Of a stretch of 64,000 bases of DNA, positions 25,196 to 33,198 are shown in pieces; position 1 is the first letter of the stretch, and every line of letters begins with the position of its first letter. The position numbers and the translations under genes are program-made. The notes beneath the pieces are model-generated. The model saw only the letters and a program-made list of their open reading frames with translations. It was not told the origin of the DNA and did not search any database. Origin of the DNA: Compostibacter hankyongensis (GTDB taxonomy: Bacteria > Bacteroidota > Bacteroidia > Chitinophagales > Chitinophagaceae); assembly GCF_039541075.1 (NCBI RefSeq), contig NZ_BAABFN010000021.1, positions 1-64,000 of the forward strand, written 5' to 3'.

Positions 25196-25524
25196 TTATT
25201 CTCCGGTTATTTCAACATAAGGTTCTCCCTTACGAAGCAGTTCGACCACCACTTCCAGATGTCTTGAAAGTATTTCACGCATGCGGTTATTGGAACTATT
25301 TCCACAGGTTATCCAAATGATCTGGGGCGGACGACCCTGCAATTCAAGTAATCTTATAAAATCATCATCTTTATTCATGATAATGGCCCCTTCCGCACGA
25401 GCCTTGTCAAATATCTCACTCTCAATCCCAAAGCCCGTACAGATTGCGCTTTTACAGATTTAAAGGTCTGATTGATCCATGCAGCAATAGCGGGAGAAAG
25501 CTGGGCATCTATCCAGATATTCAT
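25196..25524 (-). pseudogene. frameshifted DUF5615 PIN-like toxin homologue
   Basis: The N-terminal half starts at ATG 25524 (MNIWIDAQLSPAIAAWINQ...SVRALGLR) and then hits a TGA at 25377-25375. The C-terminal half continues in a different frame, open without a start, as IESEIFDKARAEGAIIMNKDDDF...PPQIIWITCGNSSN and ends at 25196. Together they cover the DUF5615 family (PIN-like nuclease fold with acidic residues D6, E and D in MNKDDDF). A -1 type shift, or small deletion, near 25420-25440 separates them. The start overlaps the DUF433 stop as ATGA. A sequencing error remains possible. Confidence 0.75.
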
Positions 25525-25751
25525 GCAGCAATTACGGGGTGGTCAAACTTATGACTGGCATATTTAAGGGCGGCTTCGATATCCGCCTTTTCCAGGTCTG
25601 GCAATTCCTCTATTACTTCATCCTGTGTCAGGCCAGCTGCAAGCAGGTTGAGGATGTCTATCACTCGTATCCGCATGCCGCGGATGCAGGGCCTCCCTCC
25701 GCATTGCTGCGGGTCAATGGTAATTCGTTCCTGCCAACTGTTGCTTTTCAT
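25521..25751 (-). CDS. DUF433 antitoxin-like protein
   Basis: A 76-residue DUF433 protein: ITIDPQQCGGRPCIRGMRIRVIDILNLLAAG, then LTQDEVIEELPDLEKADIEAALKYA. The family has a winged-helix DNA-binding fold and is regularly found upstream of DUF5615 as a putative antitoxin that also represses the operon. Its stop codon overlaps the start of the DUF5615 homologue (ATGA). The antitoxin is intact although the toxin is frameshifted. Confidence 0.85.
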   Translation of the reverse strand: MKSNSWQERITIDPQQCGGRPCIRGMRIRVIDILNLLAAGLTQDEVIEELPDLEKADIEAALKYASHKFDHPVIAA

Positions 25752-25855
25752 CTGTTGATATTCTTTTTTTAACGGTCAGGTAGCCGCGAAAGCTATGTCG
25801 AGACCTACCCAAAGATACTAAATTAACGTTTACAGGCCTTTCTCCCGTCAACCCT

Positions 25856-25863
25856 TACCTTTG
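25856..25863 (+). promoter_or_regulatory. miaE -7 element (leaderless-type)
   Basis: TACCTTTG followed by CCCC and ATG. The arrangement TACCTTTGCCnCATG is the same as in front of the MarR gene at 13533-13547. Confidence 0.6.
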
Positions 25864-25867
25864 CCCC

Positions 25868-26467
25868 ATGTCGCAAAAAAACGCCATACTCGGTCTGAAG
25901 CTGCCCACCGATCCGCGTTGGGTTAACCTCGCCGCCATCTCGCTGGAAGATATCCTCACCGATCATGCCTATTGCGAGCAGAAAGCGGCAACTTCCTGTA
26001 TTTCGCTGATCCAGGGCTACCCCGAAAAGGAGAAGCTCGTGACCGCGCTTGCCCCGGTGGTCACCGAAGAATGGGGGCATTTCCGGCAGGTGCTGGCGGA
26101 GCTGCAGAAGCGCGGCCTGCACCTGGGCAAGCAACGGAAGGACCAGTACGTAAACGCCCTCCTTTCCGCACAGACAAAGGGCGGCAGCGCAGAGGACCGG
26201 CTGCTCGACAAGCTGCTGATCTGCGCCCTCATCGAAGCCCGGAGCTGCGAGCGGTTCCGCCTGCTCAGCGAAGGGTTGGAAGACGAATATCTGCGGGAAT
26301 TCTATCGTCGCTTTATGGTATCGGAAGCCGGACATTACCGGCTGTTCATCGACCTGGCCCATACCTATATCCCGGGCGAAAGGGTAAAGGCCCGCTGGCA
26401 GGAATGGCTGCAAACCGAAGCCGGTATCCTGCAGACTCTCGCGCTGCGGGGAGACAGGATGCATTAA
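25868..26467 (+). CDS. miaE: tRNA-(ms2io6A)-hydroxylase
   Basis: Hydroxylates the isopentenyl side chain of ms2i6A at position 37 of tRNAs reading U-starting codons. The 199-residue ferritin-like protein has the expected di-iron ligands: EQKAA, EEWGHF (ExxH), EARSCERF and EAGHYRLF (ExxH). Length and the LGLKLPTDPRWV N-terminus are typical. The ATG is directly behind a -7 element, so the mRNA is probably leaderless. Confidence 0.94.
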   Translation: MSQKNAILGLKLPTDPRWVNLAAISLEDILTDHAYCEQKAATSCISLIQGYPEKEKLVTALAPVVTEEWGHFRQVLAELQKRGLHLGKQRKDQYVNALLSAQTKGGSAEDRLLDKLLICALIEARSCERFRLLSEGLEDEYLREFYRRFMVSEAGHYRLFIDLAHTYIPGERVKARWQEWLQTEAGILQTLALRGDRMH

Positions 26468-26471
26468 AGGG

Positions 26472-26511
26472 AGGCAAAAGGTCAAAGAAGAAAGGTGAAG
26501 GGCATTTCAAT
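26472..26511. repeat. family B intergenic word repeat (B2)
   Basis: AGGCAAAAGGTCAAAGAAGAAAGGTGAAGGGCATTT, close to the copy at 4921-4950 (AGGCAAAAGGTGAAAGGTGAAGGGCATTTT). It follows the miaE stop. Confidence 0.65.
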
Positions 26512-26561
26512 CCGGTATTTTTTAATAAATTCAGCTTTTTTTATACCCTCAACCCTGTGTC

Positions 26562-27389
26562 ATGGATATGCAGCAGCGGCGGGCCCGGCTGGAGAAAGCC
26601 TTTTTCCAGCGGTTCTCAGGCGGGAAGATCTACCCATCCTATACGGACGCTGCAGCGCGCTGCAGCCGGGGTCTTTATGAGAATACGGATATCCTGGAGA
26701 TCGTAAAAACAAAGGCCCGGCAGTTCAGAACAGACCTCAACAACGGCACCCCCGTGAACATCAATATCGGCGTGCTGTCGCTTACCGATGCCATCTGCCG
26801 GATGGCCGGACGGCATCCCGGCAAAAGGCTCAGGATAATCGATTTTGGCGGCGGGGACGGGGGATATTATCTGTACGCCCGGAAGCTGATCCCGGAAAAT
26901 ATTTCCCTGCAATGGCAGGTGGTGGAAACGGAAAAAATGGTCGCCGCCATGCGGGAGTTTGAGACGGCGGAATTATCCTTCTCGGCTTCTCTGCAGGAAG
27001 CGGCGGAGAAGAGTGCTGGGAATACCGACATCATCTTCACCTCCTGCACGCTTCAGTATACTCCCGATCCCTGCCAAATGCTGGAAGCCCTGCTGGATAT
27101 GAAAAGTAGCCTCATCCTGTTTAACCGGCAAAGCCTTTCCCTGGAAAATTTTGATGTTATTTCCATACAGGCCTCCCTGCTGAGCTGGCATGGATATGGT
27201 CCGCCCTCTACAGCGGGGTACCGGGAGCGGGTGATCCGGTATCCGCATACCAGCATCCGGCAGCAAAAGTTTGAAGAAATGATCGGCCGGAATTATCATA
27301 CGCTCTATACTTTTGATGAGCCTTCCGGGACCAGGAAGGCCGGCAGGTACCGGACCATCGGAAAAAGCTATTGCTGCCTCCGGAAATGA
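26562..27389 (+). CDS. TIGR04325-type putative SAM methyltransferase
   Basis: A 275-residue protein with the SAM-binding motif IIDFGGGDGGYYLYARKL (about residue 93) and a second region TDIIFTSCTLQYTPDP. This pattern fits the LIC12133/TIGR04325 family, usually found near polysaccharide genes. The following gene is a Nudix hydrolase on the same strand, 17 bp away; the substrate is not known. Confidence 0.75.
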   Translation: MDMQQRRARLEKAFFQRFSGGKIYPSYTDAAARCSRGLYENTDILEIVKTKARQFRTDLNNGTPVNINIGVLSLTDAICRMAGRHPGKRLRIIDFGGGDGGYYLYARKLIPENISLQWQVVETEKMVAAMREFETAELSFSASLQEAAEKSAGNTDIIFTSCTLQYTPDPCQMLEALLDMKSSLILFNRQSLSLENFDVISIQASLLSWHGYGPPSTAGYRERVIRYPHTSIRQQKFEEMIGRNYHTLYTFDEPSGTRKAGRYRTIGKSYCCLRK

Positions 27390-27406
27390 AACAATCAACG
27401 TAAAAA

Positions 27407-27886
27407 ATGGAATCCACATCACCTTCACCCGGCTATTATCCCTTTAACGTACGCGTATACGGCATCTGCATCAATGCGCAGCAGCAGGTCCTGGTCAGCG
27501 ACGAATATATCAAGGGAGGATTTTATACCAAGTTCCCCGGCGGAGGTCTCGAATACGGGGAAGGCACCCGCGACTGCCTGAAGCGGGAATGGGCCGAGGA
27601 ATTATTCCAGGAGGCGGAGATCGGAGAACACCTCTATACCACGGACTTCTTCCAGGAATCCGCCTTCGGGGACGGGCGGCAGATCATCTCCGTCTATTAC
27701 CGGGTGAAGCCGGTCTCTCCTTTCGTACTGCCCTTTAAGGAAAAGCCCTTTGATTTTGATGAGCTCAGGGACCAGGCGGAAGTTTTCCGCTGGATCAACC
27801 GGGAAGATTTTTCAGCCCACTCCGTAACCCTGCCGATCGACAAAGTGGTGGCGGAGATCATAAAGGACATGGAATTTGAAATTTGA
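27407..27886 (+). CDS. Nudix hydrolase
   Basis: A 159-residue Nudix protein with the box GGGLEYGEGTRDCLKREWAEEL, which keeps the key Gly, Glu, Arg and Glu-Glu residues of GX5EX7REUXEEXGU. The box ends in FQE instead of the usual XGU. It should hydrolyse a nucleoside diphosphate linked to another group. It follows the methyltransferase at 26562 closely and ends convergently with the higA gene 10 bp away. Confidence 0.85.
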   Translation: MESTSPSPGYYPFNVRVYGICINAQQQVLVSDEYIKGGFYTKFPGGGLEYGEGTRDCLKREWAEELFQEAEIGEHLYTTDFFQESAFGDGRQIISVYYRVKPVSPFVLPFKEKPFDFDELRDQAEVFRWINREDFSAHSVTLPIDKVVAEIIKDMEFEI

Positions 27887-27896
27887 AATGCGCTGC

Positions 27897-28259
27897 CTAA
27901 GCGGTTTCCAATAAAAAATTGCCGTCTATGTTCAGCTTCTGATGGAGTTTTTTTACTATTCTGAGATTAAGCTTCCTTTTCCCGTTAATGATCTCACTCA
28001 GGGTAGAATTAGGTACTTCGAGTATCTGGGAAAGCTGTCCCTTATTCAGTTTGTTTTCATACATGTATTCTTCCAGAATGGAAGCAATGGTAGTCGTCAC
28101 CGGCATGGGGTACTTTTCTTTCTCGTAGGCCTCAACAGCCAGAGAGATCACCCTTAATTGCTCGGTTTCAGTGGCTGTAAGATTACCAAAGCCTTTTTCT
28201 ATAAACGCTTCGATCTTTGCAAGGGCCGTATGATATTGCCTGTTGGATGAGATTTTCAT
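27897..28259 (-). CDS. higA: HigA-type antitoxin (XRE helix-turn-helix)
   Basis: A 120-residue protein whose C-terminal half is an XRE domain (LNKGQLSQILEVPNSTLSEIINGKRKLN). The N-terminal half is helical and probably contacts the toxin. It is encoded 19 bp downstream of the higB toxin on the same strand, the reversed toxin-first order characteristic of higBA. It likely neutralises HigB and represses the operon through the palindrome at 28602-28617. Confidence 0.85.
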   Translation of the reverse strand: MKISSNRQYHTALAKIEAFIEKGFGNLTATETEQLRVISLAVEAYEKEKYPMPVTTTIASILEEYMYENKLNKGQLSQILEVPNSTLSEIINGKRKLNLRIVKKLHQKLNIDGNFLLETA

Positions 28260-28278
28260 ATTATGATCTCTTATAGTC

Positions 28279-28584
28279 TTATAAAGCGGTCAGCTTCTTT
28301 AACCTGGACAAGGCGTCATATTCTTTATGGGTTAAGATTGCTCTTATATACAGCGTCCTTATTGTAAAGTGTATCATTGCAATCAACCGAAAGTTATTCC
28401 CTCCGATATCGAACACATATCTGTCCTCCCCGATCGCATCCACTGTATTGAAAGTAGATTTAACGGAAGCAAAACTTTTCCAGTCTGCCTGAGAAGCTTT
28501 TTTAAACCAATCATTCAAGGGGCCGGCTGCCCCCGGATATTTCTTTACAAACTCGTGAATAGCTCCTTTTGTAATGATAACCAT
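28279..28584 (-). CDS. higB: HigB-type mRNA interferase toxin
   Basis: A 101-residue RelE/HigB-fold protein: ADWKSFASVKSTFNTVDAIGEDRYVFDIGGNNFRLIAMIHF, IRAILTHKEYDAL. The DIGGNNFRLIA strand and the late HKEYD are typical of ribosome-dependent HigB toxins that cleave mRNA. It is intact and paired with higA. A TAAATTTG -7 box (28594-28587) ends 2 nt before the ATG, indicating a leaderless transcript. Confidence 0.87.
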   Translation of the reverse strand: MVIITKGAIHEFVKKYPGAAGPLNDWFKKASQADWKSFASVKSTFNTVDAIGEDRYVFDIGGNNFRLIAMIHFTIRTLYIRAILTHKEYDALSRLKKLTAL

Positions 28585-28586
28585 TG

Positions 28587-28617
28587 CAAATTTAGAAATT
28601 ATTTCCGAATTTGGAAA
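28587..28617 (-). promoter_or_regulatory. higBA promoter and candidate HigA operator
   Basis: TAAATTTG (28594-28587) is a -7 element just before the higB ATG. Immediately upstream lies the inverted repeat TTTCC-GAATTT-GGAAA (28602-28617), in a position where a bound HigA dimer would block RNA polymerase. Confidence 0.5.
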
Positions 28618-28678
28618 ATATTTACCAAAATACGAAAATGTTCATTCAAAGGATTGTCCGGGGCATTCAGCCTTTTAA

Positions 28679-28716
28679 AATTCCGCCTTTTTCCTTTCAC
28701 CCTTCGTCCTTAACCT
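28679..28716. repeat. family B intergenic word repeat (B3)
   Basis: AAAATTCCGCC-TTTTTCCTTTCACCCTTCGTCC is a degenerate copy of the family B unit. It overlaps the stop codon of the transporter gene at 28710. Confidence 0.5.
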
Positions 28717-29486
28717 TTTTGCATCGCCGCCTCCTTCATCTTCAGCGCCGTCTCGGGTCCCACATACCGCTCGATACGGTGCTCCACGAGGTAGATCACC
28801 GGTGTCAGCACCACGGCCATGGTAAACTTATAGATATAGTTCACTACACAAATGGCCAGCACCTCCTTCCAGCTCCAGCCGCTGCCCAGCTTAAAGGCGA
28901 TGAACAACACCAGGAAGCTGTCGAACAGCTGGGATATCACCGTTGAACCCGTCGCCCGCAGCCAGACAAAGCGGTGACCCGTCACCCGCTTGATCCGGTG
29001 AAAAACGAGCACATCCACCAGCTGCCCCACCAGGAAGGCTGTAAGACTGCCCACGATGATCCACATCCCCTGCCCGAAGATGCTCACAAAGGCAGCCTGC
29101 GAATCCGGCACGCCCCGCTGCTGGTTGCTGCTCAGCCAGAAATCGGCGCCCGGCACCCGGATGGCCAGAAAGAACATCACAAAGGCATAGGTGATCAGCG
29201 CCACGGCAATATAAGATATACGTCTTACCGCCTTGGGACCATAGTATTCGTTGACAATATCCGTCATCACAAACTCGAGGGGCCACAGCAATACCCCGCA
29301 GGTCAGGTTAAACGACAGGTCCGTCTGCCCGAACAGGGTAAGACGCGCGGGAGCCAGCCCGAACAGCTCCTCCAGTGAAAATATCTTCCCCCCGATACAC
29401 TCCGCGATCAGGGCATTGGCTACAAAAAAGCAGGCAAAGAAAATAAACAGCTTCGTGGGCTTGTCCTTGAGTATATTGCCGATCAT
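28710..29486 (-). CDS. queuosine precursor transporter (YhhQ/VUT family)
   Basis: A 258-residue membrane protein with six or seven hydrophobic helices. LWPLEFVMTDIVNEYYGPKAVRR is the family hallmark with acidic residues and the NEYYG turn; later helices include LTAFLVGQLVDVLVF and ATGSTVISQLFDS. YhhQ imports 7-cyano-7-deazaguanine or related precursors for queuosine tRNA modification. Its start overlaps the stop of the small membrane protein at 29483 (ATGA), so the two are co-translated. Confidence 0.9.
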   Translation of the reverse strand: MIGNILKDKPTKLFIFFACFFVANALIAECIGGKIFSLEELFGLAPARLTLFGQTDLSFNLTCGVLLWPLEFVMTDIVNEYYGPKAVRRISYIAVALITYAFVMFFLAIRVPGADFWLSSNQQRGVPDSQAAFVSIFGQGMWIIVGSLTAFLVGQLVDVLVFHRIKRVTGHRFVWLRATGSTVISQLFDSFLVLFIAFKLGSGWSWKEVLAICVVNYIYKFTMAVVLTPVIYLVEHRIERYVGPETALKMKEAAMQKG

Positions 29487-29803
29487 CGTATCAAAAAGTA
29501 AACAAGAGTGAGCACTAAAAAAAACAGGTTAACGGCCCATAAGGTTTTGCCGGCCTGCCTAAAAACGCTTTTTCCCGATCTGAGGGCCATAACGCCAAGC
29601 GCCAGGTTAACCAGCACATTCAGCGGGAGCGCCATGAGAAAACCCATCACCGCCACCGTCTTCACCGTCCAGTGATCTGCATAAGATCCCAGGGGCATTC
29701 TCTGTAACATCCACGCCGCTACGAAGCAGATATTGCAACAAAGCGCTACTTTTTCTAAAAAACGGATGGCTCCCATACCGAAAATGCCCCGAAAGTAATA
29801 CAT
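29483..29803 (-). CDS. small three-helix membrane protein of unknown function
   Basis: A 106-residue protein with three hydrophobic segments: FLEKVALCCNICFVAAWML, VAVMGFLMALPLNVLVNLALGVMAL and LWAVNLFFLVLTLVYFLI. No catalytic motif is visible. The 4-bp overlap with the transporter start suggests a linked function, perhaps assembly, but that is inference. Confidence 0.65.
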   Translation of the reverse strand: MYYFRGIFGMGAIRFLEKVALCCNICFVAAWMLQRMPLGSYADHWTVKTVAVMGFLMALPLNVLVNLALGVMALRSGKSVFRQAGKTLWAVNLFFLVLTLVYFLIR

Positions 29804-29849
29804 TTAGGCCGGAAATAATACGCATTAAACCAATCCTAACCCCGATAAT

Positions 29850-32369
29850 ATGTCCGTAAACTGGAAAAAATCAGTCTTACCCCATATTCTGGCCGTACTT
29901 ATCTTTATCGTACTCGGTTTTATCTATTGCAGCCCGGTTCTGCAAGGCAATACCCTCCACCAGAGCGATATGACACAGGTACAGGGAATGATGAAGGAAG
30001 CCAGGGATTTCTATGACCGGACCGGGGAACGTCCGCTCTGGACCAACAGCATGTTCAGCGGTATGCCCTCCTTTGTGATCTATACCGGGCCTACCGCCAA
30101 CCAGCTGGGTTGGGTGAACCGGCTCACTACTCTGTTCCTCCCCCAGCCGGTCAACATGCTCTTTATCGCCATGCTCGGCATCTATTTCCTGCTGTGTGTG
30201 CTGGGGTTCAACTACTGGGTACGTATATTCGGCGCCGTAGCCTACGGTTTCTCCTCTTACAACCTGATCCTGATGGTCACCGGTCATATCACCAAGATGA
30301 TGTGCATGGCCTGGATGGCCCCGGTTTTTGCCGGCATCATATTGGTGTACCGGGGCAGGCACCTGCTCGGGGGAGCGATCACAGCCCTGTCCGCGGGGCT
30401 GCTGATCTATAACAACCACCTGCAGGTGATCTACTATACGCTCATCATGATCGGCTGCCTGGTGGTCGGTGAGCTGGTGTACAGTATAAAAGAGAAGACC
30501 CTGCCCCGCTTCTTGATCGCTTCGGTAGTGCTGCTGATCGCCGGTATCCTTGCCGTGCTGCCGGCATCGGACAACCTGCTGATCACCCAGGAGTATGCGA
30601 AATACTCGATCCGTGGCAGCCAGTCCGAGCTGACCCTGCAGAACACCACCAACCAAAGCTTTGAAAAAGGGGGACTGGACATCGACTATGCCTACCAGTG
30701 GAGCATGGGCAAGCTGGAGACCTTTTCCATCCTCGTGCCCAATGTATATGGCACCGCTTCCGTATCTCCGGAATTTGTCAGCAATTCCGAGACCAAAGCG
30801 AAGCTGCTTTCCTTAGGTGTGCCGCCTCAGCAGGCCGACGCTGTAGCGGGACAGTTTGCAGGGTGGCTTTACTGGGGGCCGCAGCCGGGGACCTCGCAGG
30901 TCTATTTCGGGGTCGTCGTCTGCTTCCTTTTCATTTTGTCGTTGTTCCTGATCCGCAGCCGGCACAAATGGTGGCTGCTGGCCGTCACGGTGATCGGTAT
31001 CGTGATGTCCTGGGGAAGAAATTTTGCCGGGATAAACGACTTTTTATTTTACCATCTTCCCTTCTATAACAAGTTCCGCGCTCCCTCCATGAGCCTGATC
31101 CTGCCCCAGCTCACCTTTGTATGGCTGGCCGGGTGGGCATTGCAGGAGCTGGTTACCGGAAATACCGATCAGAAAAAGGCCTGGGAGGCTATAAAAAAAT
31201 CGCTGTATATCACCGGCGGGATCATCATCCTGCTGATGATCATCCCCGGCAGCCTAATGGACTACAGCGGCCCAAACGACAGTATGCTCCAAGGTCCGCA
31301 GGCTCAGCTCTTGGGCGCCCTCCGGAGCGACAGGGCTTCGCTGCTGCAGCACGATGCCTTCCGTTCGCTGATCCTGGTGCTGATCTTCGCCGCCCTGCTC
31401 TGGGCCTTTGTCAAACAAAAGATTAAAACCACGCCGTTCTTTGTGATACTCGGCGTTGTCCTGCTCTTCGATCTTTTCCAGGTGGACAAGCGCTTTCTCA
31501 ATAACGACAGCTTCGTTCCTGCCGAGGAACCTGCCATGCCCGCGCCTTCTGCCGCCGACCAGCAGATCCTGCAGGATAAAACGCCCTATTACCGGACGCT
31601 GAATCTGGCTACTTCCCCATCCAATATCTTCAACGGGGATGCGCTTACCTCCTATTATCACAAATCCGTCGGCGGCTACAGCCCGGCCAAGCTCTGGCGT
31701 TACCAGGATCTGATCGACTACCAGCTGACTCCCGAAATACAACGGATCATCTCCAGCCTGCAAGGCAAGCAAAGCCTCGACAGTGCGGCAATGGCCGCCT
31801 TCCAGAGCTCGCCGGTGCTGAACATGCTCAACACGCGTTACTTTATCGTTAACCCCGGCGCCCCGCCGGTACGCAACAATGCAGCGCTGGGAAATGCCTG
31901 GTTTGTAAAGGGCGTGCGCTGGGCCCCGGATGCCAACAGCGAAATGCGGGCGCTCTCCAACCTCGACGTACAGGATAGCGCCGTCATCGACCAGCGTTTA
32001 CGGTCACAGGTAGGCACGGTTGCCGCCGCCGACAGCGCTGCCCATATTCAACTCACCCAATACGGCCTCAATGCCCTGAAATATGCATCCGAAAATACGG
32101 CGGAAGGGTTGGCGGTATTTTCCGACATCTACTACCCGGCCGGCTGGAAGGCTTTTATCGACGGAAAGGAAACGCCTATTCTCCGGGTAAACTATGCCCT
32201 GCGGGGGCTAAAGATCCCGGCGGGAAAACACCAGATCGAATTCAGGTTCCACCCCGATACCTTCTTCACCGGGCAGAAGATCGCCGGCTTCTCCTCCGTG
32301 CTGCTGATCCTGCTGGTAATCGGCGGGCTTGTAGCCGAGGGGGTGCGGAGGCAACGGGCCAAAGTCTAA
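29850..32369 (+). CDS. YfhO-family integral membrane protein
   Basis: An 839-residue protein with about a dozen transmembrane helices over residues 10-560 and a soluble C-terminal domain (IYYPAGWKAFIDGKETPILRVN, RGLKIPAGKHQIEFRF). YfhO proteins have a GT-C glycosyltransferase-like membrane fold; in Gram-positives they help to glycosylate lipoteichoic acid. In Bacteroidota they are widespread and uncharacterised. The C-terminal codons AKV and stop are part of a family C repeat. It lies at the edge of the polysaccharide island, so a role in surface glycosylation is plausible. Confidence 0.85.
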   Translation: MSVNWKKSVLPHILAVLIFIVLGFIYCSPVLQGNTLHQSDMTQVQGMMKEARDFYDRTGERPLWTNSMFSGMPSFVIYTGPTANQLGWVNRLTTLFLPQPVNMLFIAMLGIYFLLCVLGFNYWVRIFGAVAYGFSSYNLILMVTGHITKMMCMAWMAPVFAGIILVYRGRHLLGGAITALSAGLLIYNNHLQVIYYTLIMIGCLVVGELVYSIKEKTLPRFLIASVVLLIAGILAVLPASDNLLITQEYAKYSIRGSQSELTLQNTTNQSFEKGGLDIDYAYQWSMGKLETFSILVPNVYGTASVSPEFVSNSETKAKLLSLGVPPQQADAVAGQFAGWLYWGPQPGTSQVYFGVVVCFLFILSLFLIRSRHKWWLLAVTVIGIVMSWGRNFAGINDFLFYHLPFYNKFRAPSMSLILPQLTFVWLAGWALQELVTGNTDQKKAWEAIKKSLYITGGIIILLMIIPGSLMDYSGPNDSMLQGPQAQLLGALRSDRASLLQHDAFRSLILVLIFAALLWAFVKQKIKTTPFFVILGVVLLFDLFQVDKRFLNNDSFVPAEEPAMPAPSAADQQILQDKTPYYRTLNLATSPSNIFNGDALTSYYHKSVGGYSPAKLWRYQDLIDYQLTPEIQRIISSLQGKQSLDSAAMAAFQSSPVLNMLNTRYFIVNPGAPPVRNNAALGNAWFVKGVRWAPDANSEMRALSNLDVQDSAVIDQRLRSQVGTVAAADSAAHIQLTQYGLNALKYASENTAEGLAVFSDIYYPAGWKAFIDGKETPILRVNYALRGLKIPAGKHQIEFRFHPDTFFTGQKIAGFSSVLLILLVIGGLVAEGVRRQRAKV

Positions 32370-32442
32370 GGTTTAACGTCTAAAAGTTTAAAGTTTTACC
32401 CCAGGCAAATTAACCTTAGACCCTGGACGTTAAACCTTAAAC
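32364..32442. repeat. family C intergenic hairpin repeat (C2)
   Basis: GTCTAAGGTTTAACGTC at 32364-32380 pairs with GACGTTAAACCTTAAAC at 32426-32442 (16 of 17 positions). The loop contains CCAGGCAAATTAA, the same 13-mer as in the loop at 4984-4996. It overlaps the YfhO stop codon and lies between convergent genes. Confidence 0.8.
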
Positions 32443-32446
32443 AATT

Positions 32447-33193
32447 TCAATACTTCTTTGAAAAGATATATCGCGCGACGATGAACAGGTGGGTAAAGAA
32501 ATTGGGCAGGACGCCGTAATGTTTCTGTAAGATACGATACCGCTCCTTCCAGGCCAGCCGCTGCCGTTGCTTGGAAGTGCCGCCGGTACGGAACCGGGTA
32601 ACGGTCAAATGGGTATTGCAGGCGCTGCGACACTGCTTCAGACAGCGGATCATCCAGTCCACATCCGCACACACCTTATACCGGAGATCATAGGCCGCCG
32701 CAAGCGACCGCCTGATCAGAAAGCCCTGGTGGGAAACCACCATACCGGTACGAAGGCTTTTCCAGCTCAACCGCTCCGGCACCCGCTGCGGCGTTTGCTC
32801 CGACCGCAGGCCCAGCTCCCTGTCCTGCTCATCCACAAAAAGCACTTCCCCGTAATAAGCATCCGCATCGGGACAGGCAGCGATCATCCCGCGCAGCACC
32901 CCGGCATCGTAAAAGGTATCGTCGGCGTTCAGGAAAAAAACATAATCGCCCGTGGCCAGCCGGAGCCCTTTGTTCATCGCATCATAAAGCCCCCGGTCCT
33001 TTTCGGAGAGCAGCCGGCTTATCACGCTGCCATAGCTGCGTATGACCGTTACCGTATCGTCCGTAGATCCTCCATCCACCACGATGTATTCGATCCGGGG
33101 ATAATCCTGCTGCCGGACGCTTTCGATCGTCCGCGCAATATGCTTTTCAGCATTAAAACAAACGGTGATGACGCTGATCAGGGGAAAATCCAT
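32447..33193 (-). CDS. family 2 glycosyltransferase
   Basis: A 248-residue GT-A protein: ISVITVCFNAEKHIARTIESV, VDGGSTDDTVTVI, DAMNKGLRLATGDYVFFLNADD with the metal-binding DxD-type residues. It probably adds one sugar of the surface polysaccharide repeat unit from a nucleotide sugar on the cytoplasmic side. Last gene of the minus-strand island operon, 5 bp after the aminotransferase. Confidence 0.88.
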   Translation of the reverse strand: MDFPLISVITVCFNAEKHIARTIESVRQQDYPRIEYIVVDGGSTDDTVTVIRSYGSVISRLLSEKDRGLYDAMNKGLRLATGDYVFFLNADDTFYDAGVLRGMIAACPDADAYYGEVLFVDEQDRELGLRSEQTPQRVPERLSWKSLRTGMVVSHQGFLIRRSLAAAYDLRYKVCADVDWMIRCLKQCRSACNTHLTVTRFRTGGTSKQRQRLAWKERYRILQKHYGVLPNFFTHLFIVARYIFSKKY

Positions 33194-33198
33194 CCGTT

